From assembly GCA_013399855.1 (NCBI GenBank), contig VXAY01004345.1:616365-680364 (forward strand): a stretch of 64,000 nucleotides of DNA, written 5' to 3'. Positions 45,964-59,830 of the stretch are shown here, piece by piece. The translations under genes and the position numbers were made by a program. Source of the DNA: Oxyruncus cristatus. Taxonomy: Eukaryota; Chordata; Aves; Passeriformes; Cotingidae. Under the pieces are notes generated by a model. That model was given only the letters and a program-made list of their open reading frames with translations. It searched no databases and had not been told where the DNA came from. Position 1 is the first letter of the stretch; each line of letters begins with the position of its first letter.

Positions 45964-48900
45964 CCTGAGAAAAGGAGATTGCCTGAGGCCCATGGTCTGG
46001 GATCTGGTTAAAATCTGTCTGTTTTCTCAACTCCCAGGCTTCCAAGTGTGTCTAAAGAGCTGTGGAGATCCCTGCCTGAAAGCTGTGCCCCCCTCACTGC
46101 TCTGGAGGGTTATAATGAAATTCTGCCCAGAAATGACTAAGCAGCAACAGTCCATCCATCTTCCTCATGAATCCCAAATGGAGAGCACTGACTTGTCCCA
46201 TCACATTTTGCTACAGTGATGTACAGTGTGAGATGTCAGGCTGCACGTTCGCCTTGTGACTGGTAAGGTCTGTGTTAAAAAGGGGGATTTAAAACAGGGA
46301 TTGCTTGAACCTTGGGGAAATATTGGAGCCATACATCTGTAATGTATCTTTACATACATGGAGGATAATGCTCAGAAAGGACAGGGATGCTTTTTTTTAA
46401 CTTGGGTTTCTGGGAATTTTGACCAACAAGCCTGGTGTGGAACAATTACGGTTTTTGCAGTTGATTGTGCTCAACAGCAAGAAATGCAGAGAAGGTGTTT
46501 TCACTCCAAAGATACAGTAATATCCCACTGGGGTATCCTGCCCTCTGAGCAGGTGATGAGTCTGGATCTGTGCTGTCACAGCACTTCCCAGAGCTGCAAC
46601 AGGTGATGAGCATCCTCTGTTTGTCAGAAGAGACAAATCACAGGATTTTTTCAAATCCCTCCAATATATCTGTGAGCATGAATGACACTGCTGTTATCTC
46701 GCTGGGTGTCAGAAGTGCTACCTTTTTTGTATCTTTTGGTTTTCAGCTGTATCTCTTCATTTGAGCAGAGAGCTGTTTCCCACGCACCATTGTGCAGAGA
46801 TAAACCCTCTGTTTCTTGGGCCTGTGTGGGTCTGGGAGGTGCTGCTGGTGCTGGAAACCTTCTCTTCCCTTGCAGGGCATTGTTTCTGTCTTTCTCTGGA
46901 GAGGTGCCTATTTAAAATCTGCATTCAAATATGCAGGCAATGAGCAGAGGAGAGGATAGACTGGCAGCTCCTGCTTGGAGGCAATGCTTGAAGTATGGGA
47001 AAGGGAGGAGAAATTACATCTGCCATGGTGGGACCCCTGAGCCAGTGTTTTTTGGGGAGGGCTGCCAGGAGTGAGCAGGACACAGCAGTGGGCAGTCACC
47101 CCCCAGGCAGCTCCATGCACAGGCTGGGTTATGAGCCAGCCCAGTGGTCACCCCCCAGATAAAAAAAAAATGGCAGGATTGAAAAAGGGAGCAGAATTAA
47201 CAGCAGATCAAAATATCAGGTGGAGAATTAATCAAGGAAGGAAACTCTGAATTGATTACACTGAGCATAAATTTCACCTAGATGGCATTACTGAAACCAG
47301 ATGAGGAGATGAGTATGACTGGAATGTTAAAGTCACTTTTTTATGATTTATTTAGCAAGATCTGATCAGGCCAAAAGGGGAGGGGGAGTGACACTGGCAA
47401 AGATGTTCCTTGTTGGAGCCAGTGACAGCTTGGAAGCAAGTGACCTTTTGGCACTAGGGGTTAAAATATGAGCAGACAAAGTACAGCATCGGGTACTTGC
47501 TAGAGCTGCCACCAACCCCAAGTCACACGCTCAGAACAAGCACAAGTGTTGAGCTTCCCCACCTCCCATAGCACAGCCTCGTGCCATGCTATAATCAGAT
47601 ACAGCCCGGTAAAAACGACAGTCTGCTGGTTTTGTAAGTGTTGAATCCCAAGAAAATGCCATATTTAGATGTTATTTTAACAGACCTGGAGAATATGGCC
47701 ACCAAACCGAAACGTAGCACTGGCTGAATGAACACGGATGCCATTTCAAAGCTGGTTTTGAGTTATTGCAAGGGTACAAACCCAGCAGCACGTGTGTGTG
47801 CATGGATTTGCAAAGAAGCCAGTCAGGACTGAAAAAAAAATCAATGAGAAGGAATTTAAATGGTTGCAATTATCATTTATGTTCCTTTGATTTCAAATCC
47901 ATTAGCAGACACCAGGGAAGTAACAATTAGGTGCTAAGAGACTGAAGGACAGGTCAATTTAAGAATAAAGAGGTTGATTTTCCAGCAAAAGATATCAACA
48001 GAATCTCATTTAATTCAATTCAGACATTTCATTTTATTAGAAGTAGATTTGCTATGGTACATATCTCTGGTTATCCCTGCAAAGGGACATTAAGGGTATT
48101 TTGCCATTAACTCTGTAAGGGAGGGTGAAATGGAAAATACAACACAAGAATGCCCTCTTGGAATTGTCCTTTAAACCTGAAACGTTTGATTTACAGATTC
48201 CAGGAAGATTAGCTCTCCATACAGCAGCAAGGAATGCCCACCACTACAGCTGATGGATACAGACACCTGGGAAAGGATTCAAGCATGTGCTTTGGGTTTA
48301 AGTTAAATATCAGGAGATCAGGTGGGGGAATACAGCGCAGTACCTGGGGCTGTGTGTCCTCCTGAGAGGCTCCGAGGGCTGCACACTCTCAGGCACTGTG
48401 TAAAGAGAAATCTTGGACTGGATCTGATCTGTAGATACAGGTAGTTTCTACTGATATTTACATAGATTATATACATACGCATTAAAAATCCTATCACTTT
48501 GGTGGTGGTGTTACTGCTGTGGTTTTCTGGCCAGTCCCACTGCCCCACATCCCACTGGTCCTGGGAAAAGCCGGGGGGTCACCCAGCCCTCACCTTCAGC
48601 TCAGCCCTCCCTGGTGCTCACATTCCTCCAGGGCTCAGCACTGGGGAATGTTCTCATGCACTAAAAATTGCATTTTTATGTGACATTTATTTCAGCTGCT
48701 TGTTCTTGTTGTCCTTATTTTCATTAATGAGGACACAGATACGGGCCCATGTGCCTTTACTTACTGTGCTGAATCAAAAGTGAAATGGGAACTTGGGAAG
48801 ATAAAAGGCTTTCTAATGCTTTATCAGTCCTCGAGCTCACTATTCCCGGTTCTATCTTAAGCTTTAATATTTGCATTAAGATCCAGATTGCAAGCAACTG

Positions 48901-49887
48901 GCCTCAGAATAGCATATGAAACAGGAATTTTAAATGGAAATGTGGGATGGAAAATGTGGCGTTCTGGAGCTGGGCTTATCTGAGCATGCAGCAAAGATGC
49001 AGTTGTGTGCTAAAGCAGTGACTCTGCTCAAAGGACGTTCAGCAGGGCAAACTGGATGCTTTTTTTCCTGCCTGGGAATTGCAGGCTGCCTTCCTGCCAT
49101 CTTCCTTTCATAATGCATTTTAATCAAGTCACAGGATGGTGAATCTGCAGTCAATCCAAGCCAGGAATCTATAATCTCATCCAGAATTACTTTATAAATA
49201 GAAACCATTTAATACTTTTGTGTGAATTTATGTCCACTCTGTGGTTGGGATTTAATATGAAATGTGATTTCTGTGCACCTGGATGGAAAGTGGATAAATG
49301 AAAGGTGCGGGAATGATTCAATTTGTTTTCCTGGTCGTGTGGGGTGTGTTCATTGTGCTGAACCTATTAAGGACACCTTCTCTTACATTCTCCGTGGCAA
49401 AATCACATGAGTTGAAACAGCTCACACACAAGTGGTGCTGCACCATATATAATGAGGAAATAATTAAAGAACCAGACATTCCCATCAAAATATGTCACTG
49501 GGAAGGAGGAGCCAAAGCTGTTGTGGTCTCTGCCCTTTGTTTCCATGTTTCTGTGTGTGGGGTGTGCAGGCAGGGGCAAGTGCTGGTGCTTGTGGTCCCC
49601 AAGCCCCTTGGTGTGACCATAAAACACTGACACCATGGGAGCACAAAGGAGGTGGGAACTGAAGGTGAGTGTGTTTGATAAACTCAGTTAAAGGATGAGG
49701 TGGAGATGTGGGTTTGCTTGCAGCAAACGATGTTGCTGGATGTGTCCTTCTGAGCAGGGGCGCCTTGCACCAACTGTGACAGGGTGCCCTGAGGGACAGG
49801 ACTGGCCCAAGCTGTTGGGGTCCATAGCTTGCATTCGCCATCGGAAAGATTTTGCCTCTGTGAAGTTTGTGTTTATCAGCCAATCCT

Positions 49888-50162
49888 GTGATAGGACGCA
49901 AGGGAATGGCTGGAGCTGTGTCGGGGAGGTTCACGTTGGGCATTAGGAACTGGTGCTTCCCCCAGAGGGGGGTTGGGCACTGAACAGGCTCCCCAGGGCA
50001 GTGGGCACAGCCCCGAGGCTGCCAGAGCTCACAAAACATTTGGGCAGCGCTCTCAGGGACAGGGTGGGATTCTTGGGGATATTCTGTGCAGGGCCAGGAG
50101 TTGGACTCGATGATCCTGGTGGACCCCTTCCAACGCAGGAGATTCTATAATTCTATGACTCT
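49888..50162 (+). mobile_element. CR1 LINE 3' portion (about 275 bp)
   Basis: It reads AAGGGAATGGCTGGAGCTGT, GGCTCCCCAGGGCAGTGGGC, GGGACAGGGTGGGATTCTTG and GAGTTGGACTCGATGATCCT, ending GATTCTATAATTCTATGACT. Same lineage as the copy in the RAPGEF6 3' UTR. Confidence 0.94.
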
Positions 50163-50900
50163 GTGTATGTCCATATTTCCAATCCCTCCTTTAGTCCCTC
50201 AGGCGCTGGGGAGTGAGAGCAGTGGCACCGGCTGTCACACAGCACCCACACTGCAGCCTCACACAGCAATGGGCATTTCTGAGGGCTGTGGAAAGAGCAC
50301 AACGTAACAAGGGAGTTCAAGGTCAAAATTAGGGCTGGGGATAAAGGATAGAAAACTCATGGTAAATAAAAGAACTGCTGACAGCAATGGGAAATGAATA
50401 ATTTCATACAGCAGCTATTGCTGAAAGCTCTTCCAAAGGACTGCTGGAATTACTCACTTTGTGCTAATTCAAAGTTACCTTCCCCAAGCCCTGGCAACTG
50501 CTGATAAGAGTAAGATCAGCACAACTCTCTGCTACCTGAATGGGCTCAAAGGAGATGTGGAATAGCAAAGAGACATAGAAGGTGCTGGGGTGGGTGATGT
50601 TGTCCCCTGCAGCAGTGGCAGTGGTTTGGTTTGAAGTTGCAGGCTGAGCAGGGACAGGGTGCAGGAGCTCTCAGCCTTCACTGCCAGCCAGGGAGGGCCT
50701 CACAGAGACACGGGCAGGAAACCAACTGATGGTCAATGGTGACGAACCCATCTTTGCATTTCCACCCACTTCTGTCTTTAAAACAGCTGGTGATTGCTGC
50801 ACAATTAGGTCATGCTCTACGCCCTGGAAGGCGAGCAGTAAATCTAAGAGAATTGGGGGAGAATTTGTTTTGGAAAACATTTATACTCATTTATGCATTT

Positions 50901-51054
50901 CATAGAATCATAGAATGGTTTGGGTTGGAAGGGACCTTGAAGATCACCTCATTCAATCCTTCCTGCCATGGGCAGGGACACCTTCCACTAGCCCACGTTG
51001 CTCCAGGCCCTGTCCAACCCTTCCAGGGATGGGGCAGCCACAGCTTTTTGGGCA
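50901..51054 (-). mobile_element. CR1 LINE 3' tail
   Basis: CATAGAATCATAGAATGGTT, GGGTTGGAAGGGACCTTGAA and GGCAGGGACACCTTCCACTA are close to the standard avian CR1 end, suggesting a relatively young copy. Confidence 0.95.
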
Positions 51055-52845
51055 AAATATTTATATAATGCAATTTAAGAGTGAAAAAAATACCACAGGA
51101 TGTAGGCAGAGCTGTATTTTTTAAAGAAAGCACATACACTAAGAAAAAAGCAACACTCAGACTGAAAGGCAAGTGAGAAGGAAGATTTCTTTTTATTCAA
51201 CATACTATAGAGGTCTGAGGAATTTTTTTTGAGGTTATGTCACTCTCTCCACAGATAATCAAGGATTTATGAAATGAAGCAGGACTGGGGGCAGAGTTTT
51301 TGTTTCATGCCTTCTTCTTGGCTCTCTTCATCTTTGTTCATGCCTCAGCTACCTTTTTTTAACTTAAGTTTCCCAGAGCACTTAAAGACAAAACACAGAT
51401 TAGAGCCCTGAGAGCAGCTTTAAATGCAGCTGAAACCTGCACTTGAGTAACTGCACCGAGAGTAAAAATGTCCTGATTGATGAGATTACTCGAAGTTTAA
51501 CTAGACACCTGTGAAAAATATAGCTCCAGAAATGATAAATCAACATTATTACTGCTGGTTATTATTAATTTAGGTCGTTGGCCTTTAAAGAGGACTTTGC
51601 TACCTGAAGTTGGATGTTAGAAGGTTGGGCTACTCCGAGAAAATGGGATTTGGAATGGTGGTGTATCACACAGGGATTATTACACAGAAAAGTTTTAAAA
51701 GCATCCCTAAGGTACACTGATCTTTCCTCTTCTAACCCAAACTCCTCATCCATGGCTAGACCCTTTCCTTACTAGACTGATCTGATTTACCTCCCTTTGC
51801 CATGACCTTGTCAATGATAATGAGGTTGTAGATACTTTCAAGGATAGCATTAATTCAAGGATAGCTAATTAATTATCGATAAATTAACCCCGTATATCTC
51901 TCTGCACGGTGGGGCAGCCCAGGCTGAGTTCCTTTGGTTTGCCATTGGGAATAGAGTGTGGTGGTCTCTCCAGAGTCTGCCCAAACTGCCTGTGCCCAGG
52001 GTTCATACCAAGTTTTCTTGTTTAGAAAATAAGTATTACAAGTTCCTAACCTTTGTATTTTTTTAAGTCACTTCTGTTTATTGTGCTCATAGCCATCAGG
52101 CCAAGTACATTTGCATTTTGGGCTCAGAGTAAAATCTATAAATTTATTTTCATTAAGAGGATTATTTTGTTCTTGTCCAAAACAATGCAGCAAAACATCA
52201 CAATTACTCTGAGTGATCATTGTGAGCGTAGCCACTAATTAGTGGCTGATTTGGGGAACAAAACAATCCACTTGGGAAACATGATAATTACCCACATATT
52301 TCTTTGGGTCAGGCAGCCATGTTACATCAAACACTAGATTTATTGTTCCATTTAAATCATTTTGAAATAATTAAAATTGTGTTGTGCATCTGACTGAGCA
52401 GATCCGAGATACGAAAATCATACATCTAAATTATGAACCAAATGGAGCATTGCCCAAAAATATGAGAAGTGCTTTTCTCACTTCTGAGGCAAAAAGGAGG
52501 GACTATGTATTTTCTACATCACCATATTTCAAAATAATTACCATTTTGTTTCCACTTGTTTTCCTGTGCCTGAAAATGTGCTAAAATACAGGTCCAAGCA
52601 GTACTGAGGAGGTGTCACTGCCTCTGCACTGGTGGCTGTTTACCCTCGGCAGGTGCTCCTCCAGGATCCATGTGCTGCTGGGATGGAACACGCTGTGGGT
52701 GCCAAGAGCTGCTTGGCCTGGAGAAACAACTCAAACCTCTGCCCAGGGACCTCTGCTCCCCCAGGCAGGGGAAAGTTTATCCCCTAAATACCAAAGCCTG
52801 ATAGGGTTACATCAGATACTTGAAAGAATGATGTTCTGAACCCCA

Positions 52846-53022
52846 GAGTCCAGCCTTTGACCGAACACCCCCGTGCCCACTAAAACAGCCCCTGGAGTGC
52901 CATGTCTGCTCTCTCATTTCTGGACAGTTCCAGGGATGGTGACTCCACCACTTCCTGGGCATCCTGTGCCGATGCTTAACCACTCCTTCAGCGAAGAAAT
53001 TCTTCCTGATATCCAGCCTGAG
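52846..53022 (-). mobile_element. CR1 LINE 3' portion, second lineage, lacking the extreme end
   Basis: It reads CCAGGGATGGTGACTCCACC, ACTTCCTGGGCATCCTGTGC, CCACTCCTTCAGCGAAGAAA and TTCTTCCTGATATCC, the complement of the region upstream of the CR1 tail. Confidence 0.87.
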
Positions 53023-55954
53023 TAACAGGAAACCAGCCAGACTAAACAAATTTTTTAAGAAGTGTGTGCAACACGTATCTATTGGTGGGGTTTAGAACAC
53101 GGTGGGGACACAGCATCATCCCCCGGACCCAGCCTGCCTCTGTGACAACAAATCCCACCTGTTTGCAGAAGACAAGCGGGGCACAGGGATGGTGTGATGA
53201 GATGCAAAACCCAGCAGAGCATCACTGATCCCACAGGCTGGCTGGTGTGCACCCCCAGCACCGACCCCTGTGCTCCCGGGGGTGATCCAGTAGCATCTTT
53301 CCTCTCATTTTAGTATTTTGATGGGTTTTTTTCCCCCCAGTTTCTCGAAATTCCACTTTGCTGCTGCTCTGCCTCTCCAGGGTTTTTGCTGACAGGACAG
53401 AAAGCTGGTAGCAAACACATTATTCACTCTGATTGAATGCCTAGTAATTACGTTATATATTTTTTCATTTCTCAAATTAAACCCCTTTACTATTAGGAAC
53501 AGATGTTAAATTTGGGACTCTTGTTGATTGTTAGTGTGACACACACATGAAATGTTTTAAACGAGAAGGCTGATTGAATTTCAAATATGCTGATCACACT
53601 GGTGGAGTTGAAAATAATTGAAAGTGGGAATAGCTGAAATGCTTCCAGGGAGAGAAGACAGAGGTGGGGTTTGCTTTTCAAATTCCTGATCCCATAAATC
53701 ATGTTAAATTCTGCAGACAAAATACAATAATTTACTATATGTTACAATGCCAAACATGAGACTTGCACGGTTGTTGCTTCAAAACGGCAGGAGAAAAGAA
53801 TTTTAAAAATAAGGCCAAAATCTATCTTCAAATCAAGACTTCAGATAGCACCCATGTGCCTGTAGGAGCTTGTTTGGGTGTTTTGTTTTTTTTTTTTTGT
53901 TAGCTTATTCAGTAACATTCGCTGTCTCAGGAAATCTGCCCTTATGGCTTACCAAGGTGGCAGTGCCCACGGGGAAGGCTGAGCAGACCCTTGCTGTCCT
54001 TTCACCTGTAGAAGGCCCCAGATCCCTTTCCCAGCCTGGATCAGGTGATGGCTTCACTCTGCAAGGGCTGGTGGAGAAAAGAAGTGAGGAAATTATTTCA
54101 AAGCACTCAGGATCTGAGGATCAAAATCTCCAGGCTGGAGGTAAGGGCAACCCATACCTGCTAAAATAAGGAGGGTTTGTTTGGCCTTTGTTTTTAGCTT
54201 CTGTGGACAGATTTCTCTGCACATGTATTTTGCACAGGAAAATAAACCTCCCCTCGATGTATTTATGAGACAAATGTCCATTTTAATCACAGTGGAAGAG
54301 TTTGCAGCATTGCATTTTCCAGTGACCCTATTGCTGTGACACCACTCTGCTGGACTGGTGACAACTCTGGAATGCTCCTTGGGAGTGACAGATGGATTCT
54401 GCTCCCACGCTTGCCCTGATGCCACTGGAGGTCTGGCATGAAGTCTGGAATATCAGTTCCACCAGTCTATGATGTGGTTGTTTTCCAGATGTGCAAAGGT
54501 GCTGAGTGCCTGTGGATCGCTTTCTTATATTAGAATTAGCAAAACTCGTGTGTTATATGTAGAGTTTTGTAACCTGATTTTGCAGGATTTGTTGCATACA
54601 AGGAATGAAAAACCTGAGTTTGGAAAGTAATACAGTAACAATTGCAATTAACCTCCACAACCCTCCAGGTAACCCCAGGGTATTGGGCTTAAATCACATT
54701 GCTTTTAATTAAGTTTAGTGGCCAAATACTGCTTTTCCTAAAACATTTTACTGCATTTCTTCTGCAACAAAATGCTTTAAAGCCTGAATGTTGGTGCCAG
54801 CTTGACCCCACGTGAACTAATGCCAAGAGGTAACGACACAGGGAAAGGAAATCCAGGATGAAAAAGCAGCTTCTGAGCAGGTACAACTTCCATTTGTTAC
54901 AAACCACGTTGGTATATGTGTACTTGCCTCTTACATCTGATGTAATTTACAGATTTATAACACCTGCTGAACTTCTCGAAACAAGAAAACTCCCACGGAG
55001 ACAGTAAATTGTTGTTGCATTGAGTGATCCTTGACAATCTATTGTCCCTGTATGTGCCACATTAAAGTAGTCTGGTGCTGAGAGCAGAGAAAGTCTTCTG
55101 ACACCCGGTGTCTTCTGGGGCTGTCGTGCTTCACTGTGTTCATGATCCATGGAGGAAAGGTTGCTAATAGCAGACATTGACCCACTGGTGGCAATTGCTG
55201 TGAAAACATTATTCAAGCTGATTGTGTTAATGACAGAGGGCCGAGGCGCTTCCTAAAAAGTTAGTGCGGCGTCACCAGAGATGCTTCATTTATTTAACTG
55301 ATTGATCACTTAAAGGTTTGTAAACTGCCTTCTCTGTGTAATAACACTGCATAATCATGTACACACAAGTTAAACAATCCACAGAGCTAAGGCAGAATGG
55401 TTGCTGCAGAACTGATTTTCACGTAAAATCTCAAGATTTTATGGGCTTATTTACATAACAAGTCATGGTCTAGTCTCCTTTACCAGCTTCAGCTCCAACG
55501 CAGAGTTGGCTTCAGCTGTAAATTTTTATGGTTTGGAGCTAGTGGAATGTAAGAGAATGGCTCACATATTTTAGTAATTTGAAATACATATTTTAGTGAA
55601 GAAAACAGTGTCATTTCTTTCAGCAGAATGTTCTCTTCCCTGAAAATGTGGTGACTGCACACTTTCCCGGGGCAAGGTTATGACTTTTGTTCTTCCCATT
55701 AATGCCTGCAGTCTGCTCCTCCACGTGTATTCTCCTCTCCCACCAACAAATCCACTGCAAACCTCTGGGTCCGAGCATCCCTGAGCCCCTGGAGCTGTGG
55801 GTAAGTAAAGCTCACTCTGCTCTCAGACTGGTTAAATCCAAGTAGATAAAAAGGTCTTTACCTAGACAAGGTGTAGGATTGTTGTGTCCTCCTGCTGGAA
55901 AAGTGCTGCAGAAATAGTCAGATTTTTTCTCAGTGTAAATGGTTCAGTCAAGAG

Positions 55955-56012
55955 ATGTTAATGGTTGGATTTGATGATCTTAAAGGTCTCTTCCAACCTA
56001 AATGATTCTATA
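55955..56012 (+). mobile_element. CR1 LINE extreme 3' end (about 58 bp)
   Basis: TTAATGGTTGGATTTGATGA, then TCTTAAAGGTCTCTTCCAAC and CTAAATGATTCTATAATT. Only the terminal segment is recognisable. Confidence 0.82.
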
Positions 56013-56717
56013 ATTGTGTGATCTTGAGGGTCTCTACCAAATTTGATTTTAGCCAGACCAAACTGATGGCCAAGGCTTTGCTTCAGGATCAGCCCTCAGT
56101 GTTCCCTTTAGACTCAGCCCTCGGGATCTCAGCTCCCCTCCTTTCACAGTGACTGGACTTGCAGTCAAAGGACAATCACCTGAAACTCATTTGACCACAA
56201 CCAGAGAACTCTGGGGATGGTTTAATATATTTTCACGTTCCGCAGAGGCCATTCCCCACGTAACCTCTGTATCTGTTGCTACAGAATTTTACATGTTTTG
56301 AATCTATTATTGTGTTTGACCATTCTGAAAAACTGACTAAACCTGAAGAGATCTGAAGAATTTCCCTTCTCCTTCCTCCCTCCCTGCCCCATTTTGTGCA
56401 AAATCAAGCCTGTTCCTTCTGCTTTGCAACCCAAGGCATTTGCAACCCCTACCAAGCTGCACAGAGGATACATCCTCTGATGTATGCAAAGAGATACAAA
56501 TGCTACACCATTTGACAAGTTTTCGAATAGCATGGCCAAAACTTGCATTTATGTCAGCCTGTATTAGATCAGTCCTGCACCTTTTTTTAGCTGTTATGAA
56601 CTTCTACAAGAAACAGAAACACCAACCCTTTACCAACGAAGCACATAAATAAACCTTTGCCTGAACATCCTTTAGAAAAATCAGTGTGTTATTGCAAAAA
56701 GTCCCTGGTTGCACTCC

Positions 56718-56740
56718 TCTGTCAGAAAAAAAAAAAAAAA
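56718..56740. repeat. Poly-A run
   Basis: An uninterrupted run of A of about 17 within this interval. No associated retrogene was recognised. Confidence 0.7.
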
Positions 56741-59667
56741 AGACAAAACCAGATGTTTGTTGTGTACTCAAAGGCTGGAAGAGAAAGCAGCTTTACTGCC
56801 TTATTTTCCATCTTATTTTTTTACTAGCTAATTCAAAGCAGAACGGGGGGAAAAACCTCCAAAGCAGAAGTTAATGTTTTGACATACCTCAGTTCTTGCC
56901 ACCTTCCCAGCATCTGTGCTACTTAATAAAAAAGCAATCAGATGGACGGATGAGTTTTCATGGCTCTCTGTGTTCTACAGACTGCAGGGGGCAACATCTG
57001 TTTCTCCTGATCCTTCCTCCCCCCTGAACAGGAAATTAAATACAAATTGCTCAATTAAGGTAACCTGAGGAACTAAATTAAGAATAAAGAAGTTCAGGCT
57101 CGAGTCTCTTCTCCTCTGTCCTTCCCAGGTGCTGTGGCTGGAGCTGAGCCGGCGGGACCGCGGTTCCTGCGTGGCCGTGGCTGTTCCGATGCTCTGACAC
57201 AGCCTGTGCCTGGGTGCACGTCTGCATCACCAAAGCTATTCCAGTGCTGTCAGCCACTATTGATTAGACTGTATTTGATATTGCTATTGGTGAGGGAACG
57301 GTGCAAATCAGCTCCAGTCCTGGCTTTGAAAAGGCAGCGATCCGATGGCAGCTTCCCCCGCCGTCCGTTCCATGAATACTGATAAAGTCCCCTCACTTTA
57401 GGTGAGAGTCATTAAAAATCCAGTTGAAATGCTGGTAATTCAGGTATTTCTGGGGAGAGTTTGCTGCTCTGAACATCCCTGAGTGAGCATCACAGTCTAA
57501 TATTCTGAGCACAAATCATCTCTCCAAATAAAAATTCAATAGCTCTCCCCAGAACTACCTGTTAAAACTCAGACAGTAGATTAAATATTTACTTGTTCCT
57601 TCTCAGGTGCTTCTGCCTCACCAGGAGAATTTAAAGTGGCACTAAACGCTGAGGAGCAGTTGGGCAGCATGTTGGTGGTGGTCCTCAGCTGAGCCCCTCA
57701 GGATCCAGGTACCTGCACCCCCTCATCCCCTCTTTGGGTTTAGATGTTGTAGATCCTGCAGAAAGCCTTTCCTGGGATCCGACACTACCGACTGTGCAAG
57801 TCCAGGAGAGCTGCTAAGAGCTGACTCAGCAAAGTGCTGAAACCTGTATCTTAATGCCCCTGAAAAACCACTGCAACATGAACAAGTGCTCGGTGTTCTG
57901 GAGATTGTGTGGTTTGAGTGAATTCAGGTTTAGTGTGGAGTTATAGCCTGGGCTGTGGTTTGTATCAGAGCCTGAATCAGGTTTCCTACAGTTAATTTTT
58001 ATAGACTTGAGATACGAGCAGTGTGCTGGCAACTGAACTGGTAATTTTGCTATTTAGAAATCAAATTAACTGGGATTCTGGTCTTTCGTGCTTCCCCTGC
58101 CTTATTCTCAAGTAATATCTTTGCAACCATTGGATATTTTGTTTGATTTCAGTTCGTTCGAAACCGATGTGGCCTAAATATTTCTGTTTTCACTGTGCCC
58201 AGCCACTGTTTCCTTGTACTTCATTATTCATTCCATTCACTCGGCCTGAACTGCGTGCTTGATTGTCATGTAAACTACTTTTCAAATGCATTTCTGAAGT
58301 GCAAAAATATTGGAGCATTACAATATATTCCAGTAATGTTAATGCACACGACAAGATACAGGGGGTGTTAATAAGGTCAGGCTTTCAATGGTAACCCAAC
58401 TGAGTGGTGCTTTTTTGTGTGCCTTGTAAAAGTCGATTATAAACACATCCAGCAACAGTTAAAGAAGCAATTTAGACACAATGATCTGATTTCATTCAAC
58501 CATATGGACTTTATATCTCTCCCATCCTTTATACCACGTACAGTTTCTGTCTCTCTTGCAGGGCTGCTGCTGTACCAGCTGTGCAGTGCCCAGAAGAGCC
58601 TGAGATGTGAACTAGGCAGCTCACTGAGCTCGTGTTTGCAAATAGATATGAATTTATTGCAGCAGCAGGGGATAACTCTTATGAGTTTTGGAGGCTTCTC
58701 TCTGCTTTGGAACTGGCTGAAGGTCAGTGGATATGCCGAGAGGTAATGGAAGAGAACTTGGGCAGACTTGCTTTGCAACTTATACTTTTTATGTATTCTA
58801 TTTCATAAAAGACAGAAAAAGGAACTTCAGTGCAATTTACTTTGGAAGTTAATTGGAGCAGACATCCAAGTCTTAAGTAAATCAGCTCTGTATCATTTGA
58901 CACACAACATTACTTCGATTAGTATGACTTTCACCATTATCTAGACAGACGAAACGATGTACCATGCTAATCAGAATATTAAAGTGACACCAGCACTTAC
59001 ATATTATGAATATTTACTCAACAAATGAATGCATGATAAATGAGATTGGTTCAGAAATCTTTCTCAGTAGGGAAGATGTGGCTTCTTCCCCCTCAGGAAA
59101 TGCTTTTTTGTGCCTAATCCAGTTATCAAATTTTCAGTGCATCTTAAGCTGCTCCCTCCTTCCCCCACAGAGCAGCTCAAACAGGGGTTTCTGCACATAC
59201 AGGAATCATATACATTGCTCTGAATGGCTCATGAGGCTGAAAGCTGTTTTAAGGCAGTTCTTTTACATATGTTTCTATGCTTGTTGACCCAGCCACAGAT
59301 AACTGAGCCAAATCTGGAGCATGAAGCCCCATATTCGACCCCATTTTCACAGCCAGAGCATTATGATCACAGAATTAATGTGTGGACTATCTAAAACTGA
59401 ACAAGTTCAGGTCCAGCGTCAGTATAGATGTGCTGAGCTTAGGGCTGTGGATGCACATCTTTTCTAACACTCTCCCAGAAGACCCAGGCAGCCTTCAGTG
59501 TTCCCTCGTGGTTCTTTCTGGATCACACAGGCAAAGTGCAGCTCAACATCTGGGCATAAGCCCCACACACAGAGTCAGAGGTGTGTGCCATGCTCCAGAG
59601 TGTGTGCAGTTGTAGGCTTGCTGTGAATTTGGTTTTGGTTGAGTTTTTTGTGGAAGAATCATATTTT

Positions 59668-59830
59668 GCCAGAGAATCTGTGGCTGTTCCATCCCTGGCA
59701 GTGTCCAAGGCCAGGTTGGACAGGGCTTGGAGCAACCTGGGATAGTGGAAGGTGCCCCTGCCCATAGCAGGAGGGATGGAATGAAGTGATCTTCAAGGTC
59801 CCTTCCAAACCAAACCATTCCATGATTCTA
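59668..59830 (+). mobile_element. CR1 LINE 3' tail
   Basis: It reads GAATCTGTGGCTGTTCCATC, GTCCAAGGCCAGGTTGGACA, GGGATAGTGGAAGGTGCCCC and AAGGTCCCTTCCAAACCAAA, ending CCATTCCATGATTC. Confidence 0.94.

Larger units (their letters stand above)
45964..54011. other. Intergenic stretch, no recognised gene
   Basis: No supported gene. It holds three CR1 copies, including one of the second lineage. The rest is unique sequence with short poly-A and poly-T runs. Nothing else stood out. Confidence 0.55.

Noticed and set aside
53870..54169. 99-codon + strand frame as a protein gene
   Set aside because: Its start is a hydrophobic run encoded by a poly-T stretch and there is no known domain. Only its last part is kept as a possible exon-like block.
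54947..55216. 89-codon - strand frame with an acceptor-like TTTTCACAG upstream
   Set aside because: The translated text looks plausible but I recognise no family, the acceptor tract is weak and no donor was found. The surrounding AT-rich sequence might be a conserved non-coding element, which needs alignment to judge.
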